The notes under the pieces were generated by a model. It made no database searches and was not told the origin of the DNA. It saw nothing but the letters and a program-made list of their open reading frames with translations. Below are positions 50,550 through 60,516 of a stretch of 64,000 nt of DNA, one piece after another. Source of the DNA: an uncultured Bacilli bacterium. Its GTDB lineage: Bacteria > Bacillota_I > Bacilli_A > RF39 > UBA660. The first letter of the stretch is position 1. Each line of letters starts with the position of its first letter. The stretch is taken from positions 56,886 to 120,885 of the forward strand of contig CAKOND010000002.1 of the NCBI GenBank assembly GCA_934096945.1, written 5' to 3'. The position numbers and the translations under genes were made by a program.

Positions 50550-51518
50550 GTGAAATTATTTGATGAAATAAAACCAGTGTTTTTTATTGACAATAAAATG
50601 AATAATATATTAAATGATATAAATGTTAAACTTAAAAAAATAAATGTTAATGATAAGCAAAAAAGAAAATATATGATTTCAAAATCTAAAATAAGGTCAA
50701 TTCATTCTTCACTTGCAATTGAAGCTAATTCATTATCTTTATTTGATGTAGAAAGTATATCAGAAAACAAACTAATATTAGGTAAAAAAGATGAAGTACA
50801 AGAAGTAAAAAATGCAATTGAAGCATATAATCATATAAATGAATATAATTATAAAAGTGAAAATGATTTATTAAAGTTACACGGGTTAATGATGAAATAC
50901 TTTGATGAAGATAATGGTAATTATAGAAATCATGGTGAAGAAGTAAAAAAAGAAGATGAAATAATATATATGGCTCCTGAATCCATTTTAGTTCCACCTT
51001 TAATGAAAAGTTTATTTGAATATATAAGTAGTAGTGATTTAAATATTATTATTTTATCTGCAATTTTTCATTATTATTTTGTTTTTATTCATCCTTTTTC
51101 AGATGGAAACGGAAGATGTGCTAGATTTTGGGTAACATTAATGCTAATAAATTATGATAAAAATTTTGAATTTATACCACTAGAAGAGGAAATATACTTA
51201 AATCAAGAAAACTACTACTTAGCTATAGCAGAATGTCATAATAATGGAAATGCAAATGTATTTATAAAGTTTATTTTACAGACAATTAATTCATCATTAG
51301 ATAAATTGATAAAAAACAGTAATTTTGTTTGTAATGATATTCAAAATAAAATTATAGAACTAATAGCAAATAATAATAGAATTACACAAAATGAAATAGC
51401 CAATATAACTAATGTTAATGTAAGAACTATTAAAAGGAATTTTAAAATATTAATACATAATTTAATAATTGAAAGAATTGGTTCTGACAAAGCAGGATAT
51501 TGGCAAATACTAAAATAA
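50550..51518 (+). CDS. Fic-domain protein with C-terminal winged helix
   Basis: 322 residues. Canonical loop HPFSDGNGRCARFW (about 181-194) and an N-terminal SSLAIEANSLSLFDV (about 54-68) that matches the inhibitory (S/T)xxxEA/G-N helix of class II Fic proteins. The C-terminal ~75 residues form an HTH (ITQNEIANITNVNVRTIKRN). Probable self-limiting AMP-transferase that may also bind DNA. GTG start after GAGGAG. Its 3' end is duplicated at 49405-49845 and 55038-55241. Confidence 0.87.
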   Translation: MKLFDEIKPVFFIDNKMNNILNDINVKLKKINVNDKQKRKYMISKSKIRSIHSSLAIEANSLSLFDVESISENKLILGKKDEVQEVKNAIEAYNHINEYNYKSENDLLKLHGLMMKYFDEDNGNYRNHGEEVKKEDEIIYMAPESILVPPLMKSLFEYISSSDLNIIILSAIFHYYFVFIHPFSDGNGRCARFWVTLMLINYDKNFEFIPLEEEIYLNQENYYLAIAECHNNGNANVFIKFILQTINSSLDKLIKNSNFVCNDIQNKIIELIANNNRITQNEIANITNVNVRTIKRNFKILIHNLIIERIGSDKAGYWQILK

Positions 51519-51806
51519 CTATTAAAAAGGATAAAGGAATTGATAGCACCATACTAATTTACCTTTTATAAATAAAGGATTTATAGTGCGATCATTTCTT
51601 ATTTTGCACTTGCAAAATTGAGTTAAAATATAGAAGAACTCTACCACACTTTCGATTTATCACTTTTAATTAACGGGTTTGCAAGGTTCTATTTTACTTC
51701 CAACTGTTGGATATGCTGAATAAATCTTGGATGTTTTAATTTAATAATAAAATTTACCAAAATTATGGTATAATTGTATATAGAAGTGATAGATAAATAG
51801 TAATTT
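51519..51806 (+). repeat. R1 repeat, copy b
   Basis: Follows the intact Fic gene directly; same layout as R1a with one short deletion near 51715. Its right-end TATAAT (near 51768) lies about 50 bases ahead of the 51823 gene. Confidence 0.9.
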
Positions 51807-51822
51807 GTCGAGGAGGTTTAAA

Positions 51823-52290
51823 ATGAAAAACGAAAATAATATTTGTATAAATGCTACAACATTTGAAATTGCAGAAATAGAAAATAGTTTTATTGTTAGT
51901 AAAAAATTAGGAAAAACCATATCAATATTAAATAAAAAAGGCTATTATACTGAATCGTGTTGCAAAGCGACTTTATCTAAACCACTTATAATTTCTAATA
52001 TAATACATAATTTAATAGAAGAAAAATTAATAGAAGTCAATGAATATACAACTGAAAAGATAAGGAAAATAATTGATATGAGTGATTTTGAATCAACAAT
52101 AATAATTTTTAAAAAAAATTATGAATTTAAAAATTTACCAAATGGTTTTAAACTTATAGGTAAGGACTTATATTATAATTTAAAAATATTAAAAGACGGC
52201 CCAAATATTAAGTTTAAATCATTAGTAGAATTAGATAAAGAAAACGAAGAAAGTTTAAAATTATTAGAGAAATGGGCAAACAACTTATAA
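51823..52290 (+). CDS. Hypothetical cargo protein, CCSGH-like family
   Basis: 155 residues. KTISILNKKGYYTESCCKA (about 34-52) resembles a conserved family in gut Firmicutes with I..LN.KGY.T..CCSGH, here with KA in place of SGH. The rest is acidic and soluble. The ATG at 51823 follows GAGGAGG; the upstream in-frame reading overlaps that site. Expressed from the R1b promoter (inference). Function unknown. Confidence 0.6.
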   Translation: MKNENNICINATTFEIAEIENSFIVSKKLGKTISILNKKGYYTESCCKATLSKPLIISNIIHNLIEEKLIEVNEYTTEKIRKIIDMSDFESTIIIFKKNYEFKNLPNGFKLIGKDLYYNLKILKDGPNIKFKSLVELDKENEESLKLLEKWANNL

Positions 52291-52331
52291 GATAGAAATA
52301 ACAAATTGCAATTTGAAAGTGATATGATATT

Positions 52332-53095
52332 GTGGAAATATTAGAGTATGGAAATCCAAAACAAGATAAAATTATCTTAATACATGGATTTGAAAGTCCA
52401 TATCAAATATGGGATGACTATGTAAAATATTATAAAAATGATTATTGAGTAATTGTTCCTATTTTGACAGGACACAACGTCAATGAAAATACAGATTTCG
52501 AATCGTCTGAAATCTGTGTTAAAGAATTAGAAGATTATTATATTTCAAAATATGGGAATAGAGTTTTTGCTGTTTATGGTATGAGTATGGGTGGAGTTTT
52601 TGCTAGTATATTATGGCAAAATGGAAATATTAAAATTGATAAATTGATAAATTGATAATGGAAAGATCTCCTCGTTTAGGGCTTGAAAATTTTATGATAA
52701 AAATATTAACAATACAATATTTAATAATTACTCATAAAGCACAAGCAAGAGATAAAAAAACTGTAAGAGGAGCAGTTAATTCAATGGTTACTGAAGATAA
52801 ATTAGATATTTTTATGGAACTATTGGATCATATATCTGATACCACTATTACTAACTATATTAGAGAAATTGGAAAGCATAAATTACCAAGTAACACAGAT
52901 ACACCAGAAACAGAAATATATTATTTATATGGTGGTAAAATTAACGAAATATTATTTAAAAAGGTTGTAAAGTTTTTAGAAAGAAACCATCAAAATGCTA
53001 ACACTATGTGTTTAAGTGGAAAAGGACATTGTGAAGATGCACTTTTAAATCCCAATGAACATATAAAAGTGTTAAATAGAGTTTTAAAAAGATAA
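52332..53095 (+). pseudogene. Alpha/beta hydrolase, broken by a stop and a tandem-repeat frameshift
   Basis: Reads VEILEYGNPKQDKIILIHGF (HG oxyanion motif), an in-frame TGA at 52446, then VIVPILTGHN and the nucleophile elbow GMSMGG. At 52635-52658 three copies of ATTGATAA shift the frame to a stop; the rest (MERSPRLGLENF ... GKGHCEDALL, with the catalytic His) continues in another frame to 53095. With two copies of the 8-bp unit the downstream frame would rejoin exactly. The TGA remains an independent lesion, so it is inactive now. Confidence 0.8.
52635..52658 (+). repeat. 8-bp tandem repeat, three copies
   Basis: ATTGATAA repeated three times inside the hydrolase gene. The unit is not a multiple of three, so copy-number change by slippage switches the reading frame; two copies restore it. 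Confidence 0.85.
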
Positions 53096-53284
53096 CTAAA
53101 TTACAATTTATTAGTGAGGTTGGTTTGAAATATAACTAGTCCTTTTATTTTGAAAGAAAGAATAAAAAAATGTCACGGGTTATGATTTTGTCACACATAA
53201 TATAATAATATAATATAAAGAATTAATATAACAAGAGTATAAATAATAATTTAAATTAGTATAAATATTTATATTAAAAAACTA

Positions 53285-53923
53285 TTAAGTTGGTACTTTA
53301 CTTGTTTTAAAAATATTTTTATATAGCTGTGTTCCATCTGTACTTCTTATATTTGATAAATTAATAGTAATTACTCCGAGTTCTAATTTGTTACTTTTAA
53401 ATTTATCATTATCTTTTATAGGTATTATTCTTATTATTTTTTCTATATCATTTTTAGGTGTAAATGATAAATTAGTGAAATCTTTATTCGGTATAACTTC
53501 ATAATAATTAACATCATACATTTCTTTTAATTTATTAACATAATTTTCTATTTCAATTCTAGTTCTAGAACCATTATAAACAACATTCGTACTTGTTATA
53601 TTTTTAATTGAACCATTATTTATAATTGGAGTAGTATTTGTAAATCTACCAATCATTTCAATTTTTCTTTGTAATTTATCACTTTCAACAACATCTTTTT
53701 GCTCTAATATTTTTACATTATTATCAGTAAATATTTTATTATATTTAATATCTTTAAATTTTTCGTTAGTATTATCAGGATTTAAATAATCAGTTTCTAT
53801 ATCATTTAAATTAGATACTTTTAAATCGAATAGTGAAGCTTGTAGTTCAACTCCTGAAAGGGCTTTTATTTTTTTATTTATAGCTTTATAACTTTTTACA
53901 AATTTTGAAGAAAGCCTTCTCAA
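53285..53923 (-). CDS. Hypothetical protein sharing a domain with the 61263 gene
   Basis: 212 residues, unrecognised. No good ribosome site lies at the TTG start (53923), so the true start may be further in or the 5' end may be lost. The stretch NTTPIINNGS ... TNVVYNGSRTRIE (about 106-135) lines up with NTKPIFINGS ... TNIGYLEPHRAII in the small protein at 61263. Basic N-terminus, no membrane segment. Divergent from the hydrolase at 54005. Confidence 0.5.
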   Translation of the reverse strand: MRRLSSKFVKSYKAINKKIKALSGVELQASLFDLKVSNLNDIETDYLNPDNTNEKFKDIKYNKIFTDNNVKILEQKDVVESDKLQRKIEMIGRFTNTTPIINNGSIKNITSTNVVYNGSRTRIEIENYVNKLKEMYDVNYYEVIPNKDFTNLSFTPKNDIEKIIRIIPIKDNDKFKSNKLELGVITINLSNIRSTDGTQLYKNIFKTSKVPT

Positions 53924-54004
53924 TATAAAAATTAAATGATATAATTAATATAGATTTATAATCAAAATATATTTAATGATGATATATATAATAGTGAGGA
54001 AAAT

Positions 54005-55036
54005 ATGGATAATGATAAGTTTATAAAATATGTATCTAATGAATTAGTAAATGGAAAAGACATAGAAATAGAAAGTGTGTTAAATGGAGTTCCATATAAA
54101 ATAATGTTTTTGGCTATAGATAGTGATAATGAAATTAATATACCAAGCATTTTAGCAATACCATTATCTAATGAAGTGAATAATCAAATTATAGTTGAGG
54201 CAAATAATTTAGAAAGTGAAGATTCTAAAAAAATATTAGAACAAGGAATACAAACTGGATATAGATTAGCTTGCTTAACATGTGATTTACCAGCACCAAT
54301 TATTATTCCATTAATACCAAGTCATAAAAATTATCCTTATTTACAACAACTATCAATAGAATGTTTTGATATCCCGAAAGGTGATAAAAATTATAGAATT
54401 GATGAGCAAGTAGTTAGAATTATTAATAAGTCAAAAGCTATTCTAAAAGATATGGTTGGATTAACAGCAAGCGATAAAATATTTTTAAATGGTTATTCAT
54501 GTTCTGGGGTGTTCGCTCAAAGATTTGCATTTTTGCATCCAGACGTAGTTAAAACAGCATGTATAGGTGGAGCTAGTGGAAGTATACCTGTTCCAACAAA
54601 AGATTTATCATATCCATTAGGTATCGCAAATTATGAACAATTAACTGGAAAAGAATTTGACTTTGAAAATTATTCTAAAATTAAATTTAGATATTATGTT
54701 GGAGAACTTGAAACACAAAATAAATCTAATACAAGGGTAGATGATTTTGGTAATCTAGCACCTCTACATGATATGAGTTATTTTAATAGAAGTGTACCAG
54801 TAGATGTTGGAAAAAAACAAAGAGAAATTTATGGAAAAGATATGTTTTCTCGTGCCAAAAGAACAATTCAAGTACTAAAAAATTTAGGAATTGATATTCA
54901 ACACGAAATAATTTTAGGTAGAGGGCACAATAATATAGATGGTATAGGTGTTAATGAATTGGGAGATAAAATTATTAGTGATACTTATAAAAATGCAATT
55001 GCTGATAGAGAATTAGAGGATAACATTTCAAGATAA
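54005..55036 (+). CDS. Alpha/beta hydrolase family protein
   Basis: 343 residues. Nucleophile elbow GYSCSG (about 160-165) and a late RGHNN (about 302-306) supplying the His; an Asp-rich region lies between. No signal peptide. LSYPLGIANYEQLTGK is characteristic of a subgroup of esterase-like proteins in Firmicutes; substrate unknown. GAGG precedes the ATG. Its 3' end abuts the Fic fragment at 55038, so this gene arrived or was joined by recombination there. Confidence 0.72.
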   Translation: MDNDKFIKYVSNELVNGKDIEIESVLNGVPYKIMFLAIDSDNEINIPSILAIPLSNEVNNQIIVEANNLESEDSKKILEQGIQTGYRLACLTCDLPAPIIIPLIPSHKNYPYLQQLSIECFDIPKGDKNYRIDEQVVRIINKSKAILKDMVGLTASDKIFLNGYSCSGVFAQRFAFLHPDVVKTACIGGASGSIPVPTKDLSYPLGIANYEQLTGKEFDFENYSKIKFRYYVGELETQNKSNTRVDDFGNLAPLHDMSYFNRSVPVDVGKKQREIYGKDMFSRAKRTIQVLKNLGIDIQHEIILGRGHNNIDGIGVNELGDKIISDTYKNAIADRELEDNISR

Positions 55037-55037
55037 A

Positions 55038-55241
55038 AATAGTAATTTTGTTTGTAATGATATTCAAAATAAAATTATAAAACTAATAGCAAATAATAAT
55101 AGAATTACACAAAATGAAATAGCCAATATAACTAATGTTAATGTAAGAACCATTAAAAGAAATTTTAAAATATTAATAGATAATTTAATAATTGAAAGAA
55201 TTGGTTCTGACAAAGCAGGCTATTGGCAAATACTAAAATAA
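55038..55241 (+). pseudogene. Fic gene 3' fragment (copy c)
   Basis: Last ~200 bases of the Fic gene, matching 51315-51518 with a few substitutions; encodes only the C-terminal HTH. The junction with the hydrolase gene is within a few bases of its stop. R1c follows as in the other copies. Confidence 0.85.
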
Positions 55242-55532
55242 CTATTAAACAGGATAAAGAAATTGATAACACCATACTAATTTACCTTTTATTTATATAT
55301 AGTACGATCATTTCTTATTTTGCACTTGCAAAATTGAGTTAAAATATGGAAGAACTCTACCATACTTCGATTTATCCCTTTTAATTAACGGGTTTGCAAG
55401 GTTCTATTTTACTTCCAACTGTTGGATATGTACTAGAAATGTTGGATGAATCTTGGATGTTTTAATTTAGTAATAAAATTTACCAAAAAGATGGTATAAT
55501 TATATATAGAAGTGACAGATAAATAGTAAGTT
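55242..55532 (+). repeat. R1 repeat, copy c
   Basis: Same order of marks as copy a, with a shortened hairpin near 55285. Ends with TATAAT near 55495 and AGATAAATAGTAAGTT, followed by a gene remnant. Confidence 0.9.
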
Positions 55533-55544
55533 ATCGAGGAGAGT

Positions 55545-55821
55545 GATAATAAAGAAACAATAAGGAAAGATATAAACAAGATTATATATGATAAATTTAA
55601 TCTTGAAATACCTGTTTTTATTATAACTACAAGTGAACTTGAAAATATATTAAATCATTGTCCTAATTGGTGGGAAACTGATAATAAAGAATAATGACAA
55701 TCTAATTTTTATAATTCCACCTACAAAGTATAATAGGTAAAGTAATTATTTAGAAAATTTATTTAATGAAACTAAAAGTAAAAAATCAGATTTATCTTAT
55801 ACTCAAAATAAGGAAATATAT
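55545..55821 (+). pseudogene. DUF1697-like gene remnant
   Basis: From 55545 one frame reads KETIRKDINKII ... NLEIPVFIITTSELENIL to a stop at 55694; a shifted frame continues DNLIFIIPPTKYN with a stop, then LENLFNETKSKKSDL into the next ORF. The I.rTs.El..il and following strand pattern resemble DUF1697. At least three lesions. The N-terminus is missing after R1c. Confidence 0.5.
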
Positions 55822-56103
55822 ATGGAAAATTATATATTAAATTCTATAGTTAATTATGCAAACTTTAAATATGGAAACAAAAAGATTATTTCACAAGATA
55901 ATGTATTACATTCAATCATATTAAAAGCTTATTTACAAAATAAAAATCTTAATAAAAAATCTATTATTAAGAATAGTATAAATAATAAATTTCAATTAAC
56001 AAATCAAGTTAGACAATCTATTAAAAATATAAAAATGGATGAAGCTGCTAAAAAAATTAGCAAATTATTTAAAAAAAATATAAAGAATTTACAGATTTTA
56101 TGA
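55822..56103 (+). CDS. Short basic protein or fragment
   Basis: 93 residues, lysine- and asparagine-rich, unrecognised. It has no ribosome site and is in frame with the remnant before it, so it may simply be the tail of that broken gene. Confidence 0.35.
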   Translation: MENYILNSIVNYANFKYGNKKIISQDNVLHSIILKAYLQNKNLNKKSIIKNSINNKFQLTNQVRQSIKNIKMDEAAKKISKLFKKNIKNLQIL

Positions 56104-56153
56104 TATAATATTACTTGGATGGTATTACTAATCTGAAAGATAGGTGAATTTGT

Positions 56154-56744
56154 ATGTCTTTTTGTGAGATGTTGTTAAATAACGATATTGAATATCATAC
56201 TCATTTTACTAACATTGAAAATTTAGAATCTATATTAACAAATGGAATTAGATCTGTTGATTATATGAAAAAACATAAAATTGAATATAAAAATAATGAT
56301 GAATATAGATTTGACAATCAATTAAATTTGATAAGCATATCTTTAAATGAAATCAATTACAAAATGTTATATAAAAAACAAGTAAAAAATAAGAATCAAA
56401 TAAATAGTTGGGTTATATTAAAATTAAAAACAAGTTTGTTAGATGATAAAAAAGATAAAGTATATTTTTGTGAAAAAAATGCAGCTTCGTCAGAAGTAAA
56501 TAACATATTAAGAAAAAACAGAAAAGAATTAAATACAAAAGAAGCATTTATGAATATGCTTAATAGTAATGATAATCAAAAAGAAATATTAGTAGAAGAA
56601 ACTATCGAAAGTTATTACATTGAATCAATCATTGTGAGAAATATCAGTGATTTTGATTTAGTAAAATATGTATTAAGAAAATGTAATAAAAATATTCCAG
56701 TAGTATGTAAACAAGAAATGTTTACAGAGAAAAAGTGGGTGTAA
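56154..56744 (+). CDS. DarT-like (DUF4433) ADP-ribosyltransferase
   Basis: 196 residues. HFTNIENLESILTNGI near the N-terminus (about 15-30) is the DarT opening His-x-Thr motif; LISISLNEINYKMLYKKQ and WVILKLKTSLL follow, then YFCEKNAASS, and EILVEETIESYYIESIIV (about 143-160) carries the expected catalytic Glu. DarT enzymes add ADP-ribose to thymidines in single-stranded DNA. The usual DarG macrodomain antitoxin is not adjacent; a RecQ helicase follows 4 bases after the stop. Confidence 0.72.
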   Translation: MSFCEMLLNNDIEYHTHFTNIENLESILTNGIRSVDYMKKHKIEYKNNDEYRFDNQLNLISISLNEINYKMLYKKQVKNKNQINSWVILKLKTSLLDDKKDKVYFCEKNAASSEVNNILRKNRKELNTKEAFMNMLNSNDNQKEILVEETIESYYIESIIVRNISDFDLVKYVLRKCNKNIPVVCKQEMFTEKKWV

Positions 56745-56748
56745 AATT

Positions 56749-59700
56749 ATGTTTGATTTTATAAAAGAACTAGATAGTTTACTATATAAAGATTTTGATG
56801 ATATTAACAAGAATATACAACTACAAACAAACATTGTAGAAACTACTTTACAAATCTATGTTGAAAGATTGATGAAGGTAGTAAATCAAAAAGAAAAAAT
56901 AATTAATAAACCAAAATTAAAACTTGGTGAATTGATAAATAACGATAACTTCAATTCATGTTTGATAAAAAAATATAAGCTTAGTGAAGATATGATTCTT
57001 AATTTACAAGTAATAAGCAATAAATCTAATGATCATAAACACGAAGAGCGAAGTGAATTTATAAAAAAAGAAATAAAAAAATGGTATAGATTAATAATAT
57101 ATACAACAATCAAAATTTATAATATCTTTTTTCATAAAAATTATGAATTGAATGGTAAAAGTATTGATGATTATTTTGATACATTGTTAGAAGAAAACAA
57201 AGAACTAGAAAATAAAATCAGAACTCAGATATTAAATGCATATGAAAATGAAAACAAGGATAAAGAACAACAAATAAAAGAAGCAAATAGAAAAATTAAA
57301 ATTCAGGAGCAAAGTTTAGAAAAAGCATTAAAAGATTTAGAAAACTATAATGAAGCAAAGGGAAAAATTATTGATTTAGAATTGGAAAATGCAAAATCAA
57401 ATAATTTAATTGACTCTTTAAGGGAACAGGTTGCTACTCTTGAATTAAATAATGATAATGCCGAAAAAATATTAGAAGAAAAAGAAGAATTAATTAGACA
57501 GTTAGAAGAAAAAGAAAATATAATTGCAGAAAATAATAAAATGATTGATGAATTATCGAAACAATGTACTATTAATCCAACTGTAGAAGTAGATAGATGC
57601 AATAAAATAATCTTTGAGCAAAGTGAAAGAATAAGAATTTTAGAGAACAGTGAATTTTTAAATAAACAAGTAAAAAATACAGAATTATTAGAAGAGCAAA
57701 GAAGACTAGATCGACGTTTATGTTTTCATACAAGCTATGTACTAGATGACAATCCTTTCTTGCTAAGGAATATTTCTTATAAAAATTATAGTACATCAAA
57801 ATATAAACAGTTTTATGCGGTTGTGAATAATTTTTTACAAAGAGGAGAATGTATAAATTTAAGTCCATATTTAAATTCAATTCCACAACTTACAAAAGAA
57901 GATTTAAAAGAAATAATTAGACTAGAAATAATGATTTTAAATTTGATAAAAGATGATAGAATTAAAGATAATATATGGAGAATTAACTATATTGAAGGCA
58001 ACATAGAAAATATAAAAATAGCAATAAATGATATAGTTTATTATATTGAAAAATTGACGTCAATGGCCAAAATTGAGTTTGTTATGCCAAATTTGATATT
58101 AACCAATGATTCATATATTGATGACGGATTAACTTGCAATATTGTTTATAATAGTGATTGTGATGAACATAGGTATTTATTCAAAATAGAAGATTTTGAA
58201 TATTATGATGTAGAAGAAACATCAGATGATATAGGTGAATTAAATTATTGGATTGAAGATTCTATTGAATACAAAATAAGTGATAATAATTTAAACGAAC
58301 TACGTTATTTCTTGAAAACTTTTTTTCAATTTGATAATTTTAGGGCAGGACAATTTGAAATAATAAAGCATACCTTATCACATAAAAATACAATAGGAAT
58401 ATTACCTACAGGAAGCGGGAAATCAGTTATATATCAATTATCAGCTTTATTGCAACCTAAAATAACTATAGTAATTGCTCCAACCAAGGAACTTATTAAA
58501 GATCAAATTAGAGTGCTAAAAGAGAGATTTAAAATAACAAAATGTACAAAAATTACAGGGGATAAAGATGTAGATAAAGTTAAAGAATTAGACAATTTAG
58601 GTAAACTAAAAAATATATTTACTTTTATTTCGCCTGAAAGACTACAATCTTCTGAATTTAGAAGTAGATTATTATATTTAATCAATGAATATAATGCTTT
58701 TGATAAAATTGTATTAGATGAGGTACATTGTTTATCAGAATGGGGGCATGATTTTAGAATTGCATATTTAATGGTAGCTCATACTCTTAAACAATATTGT
58801 CCTAATGTAAAATTTTTAGGGTTAACAGCAACAGCATCAAAAAGTGTTGTAAAGGATTTAATGATTGAATTAAATATTAAAAGTCGTTACGATGTAATTT
58901 ATAATGAAACGTATAAAAGAGAAAATTTAATCTTTGAATTTGATTATTTTAATGATGAAGATGAATTAGATGAAACATTAGTTGAAGATTTGTTTAACTT
59001 GAATGTAACATTAAATGGTGATAAAACAAATTCGGCATTAATTTTTGCAAAAACAAAACTTGATGTTGAAAAAATATATAATTATTTAAGTGATGAAGAA
59101 TTATTTGGAAACAAGGTCGGTTATTTTCATTCTAAAGATAACAACAACGAAGATGAAATAATTTCTACTGATGCTTTTATGAATAACGAACAATCAATAT
59201 TAGTTTCAACAAAAGCATTTGGAATGGGAATTGATAAACCAAATATTAGAGCAACATTTCATTATGGTATTCCATCTTCTTTAGAATCATTTTATCAAGA
59301 AGCAGGACGAGCTGGAAGAGAAATTGGTAGTACTGCCATTTGTAGAATAATGGCACACAAATATGGATATAAAGAACAAAAATTAATTGATGAATTTTTT
59401 TCGCCAGGAACCAAAATTGATAGGTTAAAAGAAATAGCTAATAACTGGGATTTGTATAATAGCAGAGTAGATGTTAGAACCAATTTTTACTTTTTAACAA
59501 AAGATTTAGATGAACCAGATAAAGAAGCTCGAGATACAATTAAATTTTACCAAGATATGTCTAGCAGAATAGGAAAAGATAATATATATAAAATTGTAGT
59601 TCCAAAAAATTATAATGATCCAGAGGCTAATGGTAAGAACAAAGAAAATAAGCCTAAGATTGAAAAATATTTATATATTTTACATAAGTGTGGAGTAGTT

Positions 59701-60516
59701 GATAATTGGGAAGTAAGTTATTTAATAAATGAATTAGAATTTAAAATTTTATTTGATTCAGAATATAAAAATATAGAGTATATTAAAACAAAAACAATAA
59801 ATTATATAGAACAATATCCAGCTGAAAACAAACAAGTTTTATCGACTATTAATGATGTTACTGATTATTCAAAATTGATAGACATAATCAGTGCAATGAG
59901 AAATTGGTATTATAATAACTTTATTATGACAAGAAGAAATCAATTAGCGAATATATATAAATATGCTACTGAAGATTTTTGTAATAGGAAATGTTCAAAT
60001 GAAATTCAAGATAAAATAGATAGTTATTTTTCAATAGCCGATTTATTGAAAAATATAGAAAACAATTTATCGTATGGATTTGATAATCAATCATTTAAAT
60101 ATGTTATAGAAAAGTGTTCTAAAATAACTGAAAGTAATATAGAAAGAGAAATTTCAAAAATAGAGAGTGAATTAGAATCAGTCGAAAATAATAAAATGAA
60201 AATATATATATCTATATTAAATTTAAGAAAAAATAATTTTGAAACTAGAAATGGTAGAGAACAATTTGAATATGTTTTAAATAATACGGAATTAGAAGAA
60301 AAAATAGAGATATACGAATCAATAAATAAACATTTGATAAATATATTATTACCAGTTCAAAAAGAAGAAATACTTGATATTATGTTTAATTCAGAACCAA
60401 ATATCTTTAAAAAAGTATTTATTAATGATTATCAAAATAGTGTAATCTCGAAAAAATACTGGATTCCTTTTATAAATGAAAAAATAGTTAAATTATTTGG
60501 AGGTGAAAATAAATGA
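56749..60516 (+). CDS. RecQ-type helicase with N-terminal coiled coil
   Basis: 1255 residues. N-terminal ~130 residues resemble the DUF4145-like helical domain seen on some restriction helicases; a long coiled coil follows (about 165-310), then a middle domain (about 320-520). Helicase core: FRAGQFEIIKHTL (motif 0), PTGSGKSVIYQL (Walker A, about 553-564), DEVHCLSEWGHDFR (about 656-669), GLTATAS, and QEAGRAGR (motif VI, about 850-857). The C-terminal ~350 residues are unknown. Much larger than RecQ (about 600). It overlaps the next gene by ATGA. Confidence 0.85.
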   Translation: MFDFIKELDSLLYKDFDDINKNIQLQTNIVETTLQIYVERLMKVVNQKEKIINKPKLKLGELINNDNFNSCLIKKYKLSEDMILNLQVISNKSNDHKHEERSEFIKKEIKKWYRLIIYTTIKIYNIFFHKNYELNGKSIDDYFDTLLEENKELENKIRTQILNAYENENKDKEQQIKEANRKIKIQEQSLEKALKDLENYNEAKGKIIDLELENAKSNNLIDSLREQVATLELNNDNAEKILEEKEELIRQLEEKENIIAENNKMIDELSKQCTINPTVEVDRCNKIIFEQSERIRILENSEFLNKQVKNTELLEEQRRLDRRLCFHTSYVLDDNPFLLRNISYKNYSTSKYKQFYAVVNNFLQRGECINLSPYLNSIPQLTKEDLKEIIRLEIMILNLIKDDRIKDNIWRINYIEGNIENIKIAINDIVYYIEKLTSMAKIEFVMPNLILTNDSYIDDGLTCNIVYNSDCDEHRYLFKIEDFEYYDVEETSDDIGELNYWIEDSIEYKISDNNLNELRYFLKTFFQFDNFRAGQFEIIKHTLSHKNTIGILPTGSGKSVIYQLSALLQPKITIVIAPTKELIKDQIRVLKERFKITKCTKITGDKDVDKVKELDNLGKLKNIFTFISPERLQSSEFRSRLLYLINEYNAFDKIVLDEVHCLSEWGHDFRIAYLMVAHTLKQYCPNVKFLGLTATASKSVVKDLMIELNIKSRYDVIYNETYKRENLIFEFDYFNDEDELDETLVEDLFNLNVTLNGDKTNSALIFAKTKLDVEKIYNYLSDEELFGNKVGYFHSKDNNNEDEIISTDAFMNNEQSILVSTKAFGMGIDKPNIRATFHYGIPSSLESFYQEAGRAGREIGSTAICRIMAHKYGYKEQKLIDEFFSPGTKIDRLKEIANNWDLYNSRVDVRTNFYFLTKDLDEPDKEARDTIKFYQDMSSRIGKDNIYKIVVPKNYNDPEANGKNKENKPKIEKYLYILHKCGVVDNWEVSYLINELEFKILFDSEYKNIEYIKTKTINYIEQYPAENKQVLSTINDVTDYSKLIDIISAMRNWYYNNFIMTRRNQLANIYKYATEDFCNRKCSNEIQDKIDSYFSIADLLKNIENNLSYGFDNQSFKYVIEKCSKITESNIEREISKIESELESVENNKMKIYISILNLRKNNFETRNGREQFEYVLNNTELEEKIEIYESINKHLINILLPVQKEEILDIMFNSEPNIFKKVFINDYQNSVISKKYWIPFINEKIVKLFGGENK

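Noticed and set aside
52446..52448. TGA as tryptophan (code 4)
   Set aside because: Many intact genes end in TGA, and this TGA falls where homologues have other residues; the gene also has a second lesion.
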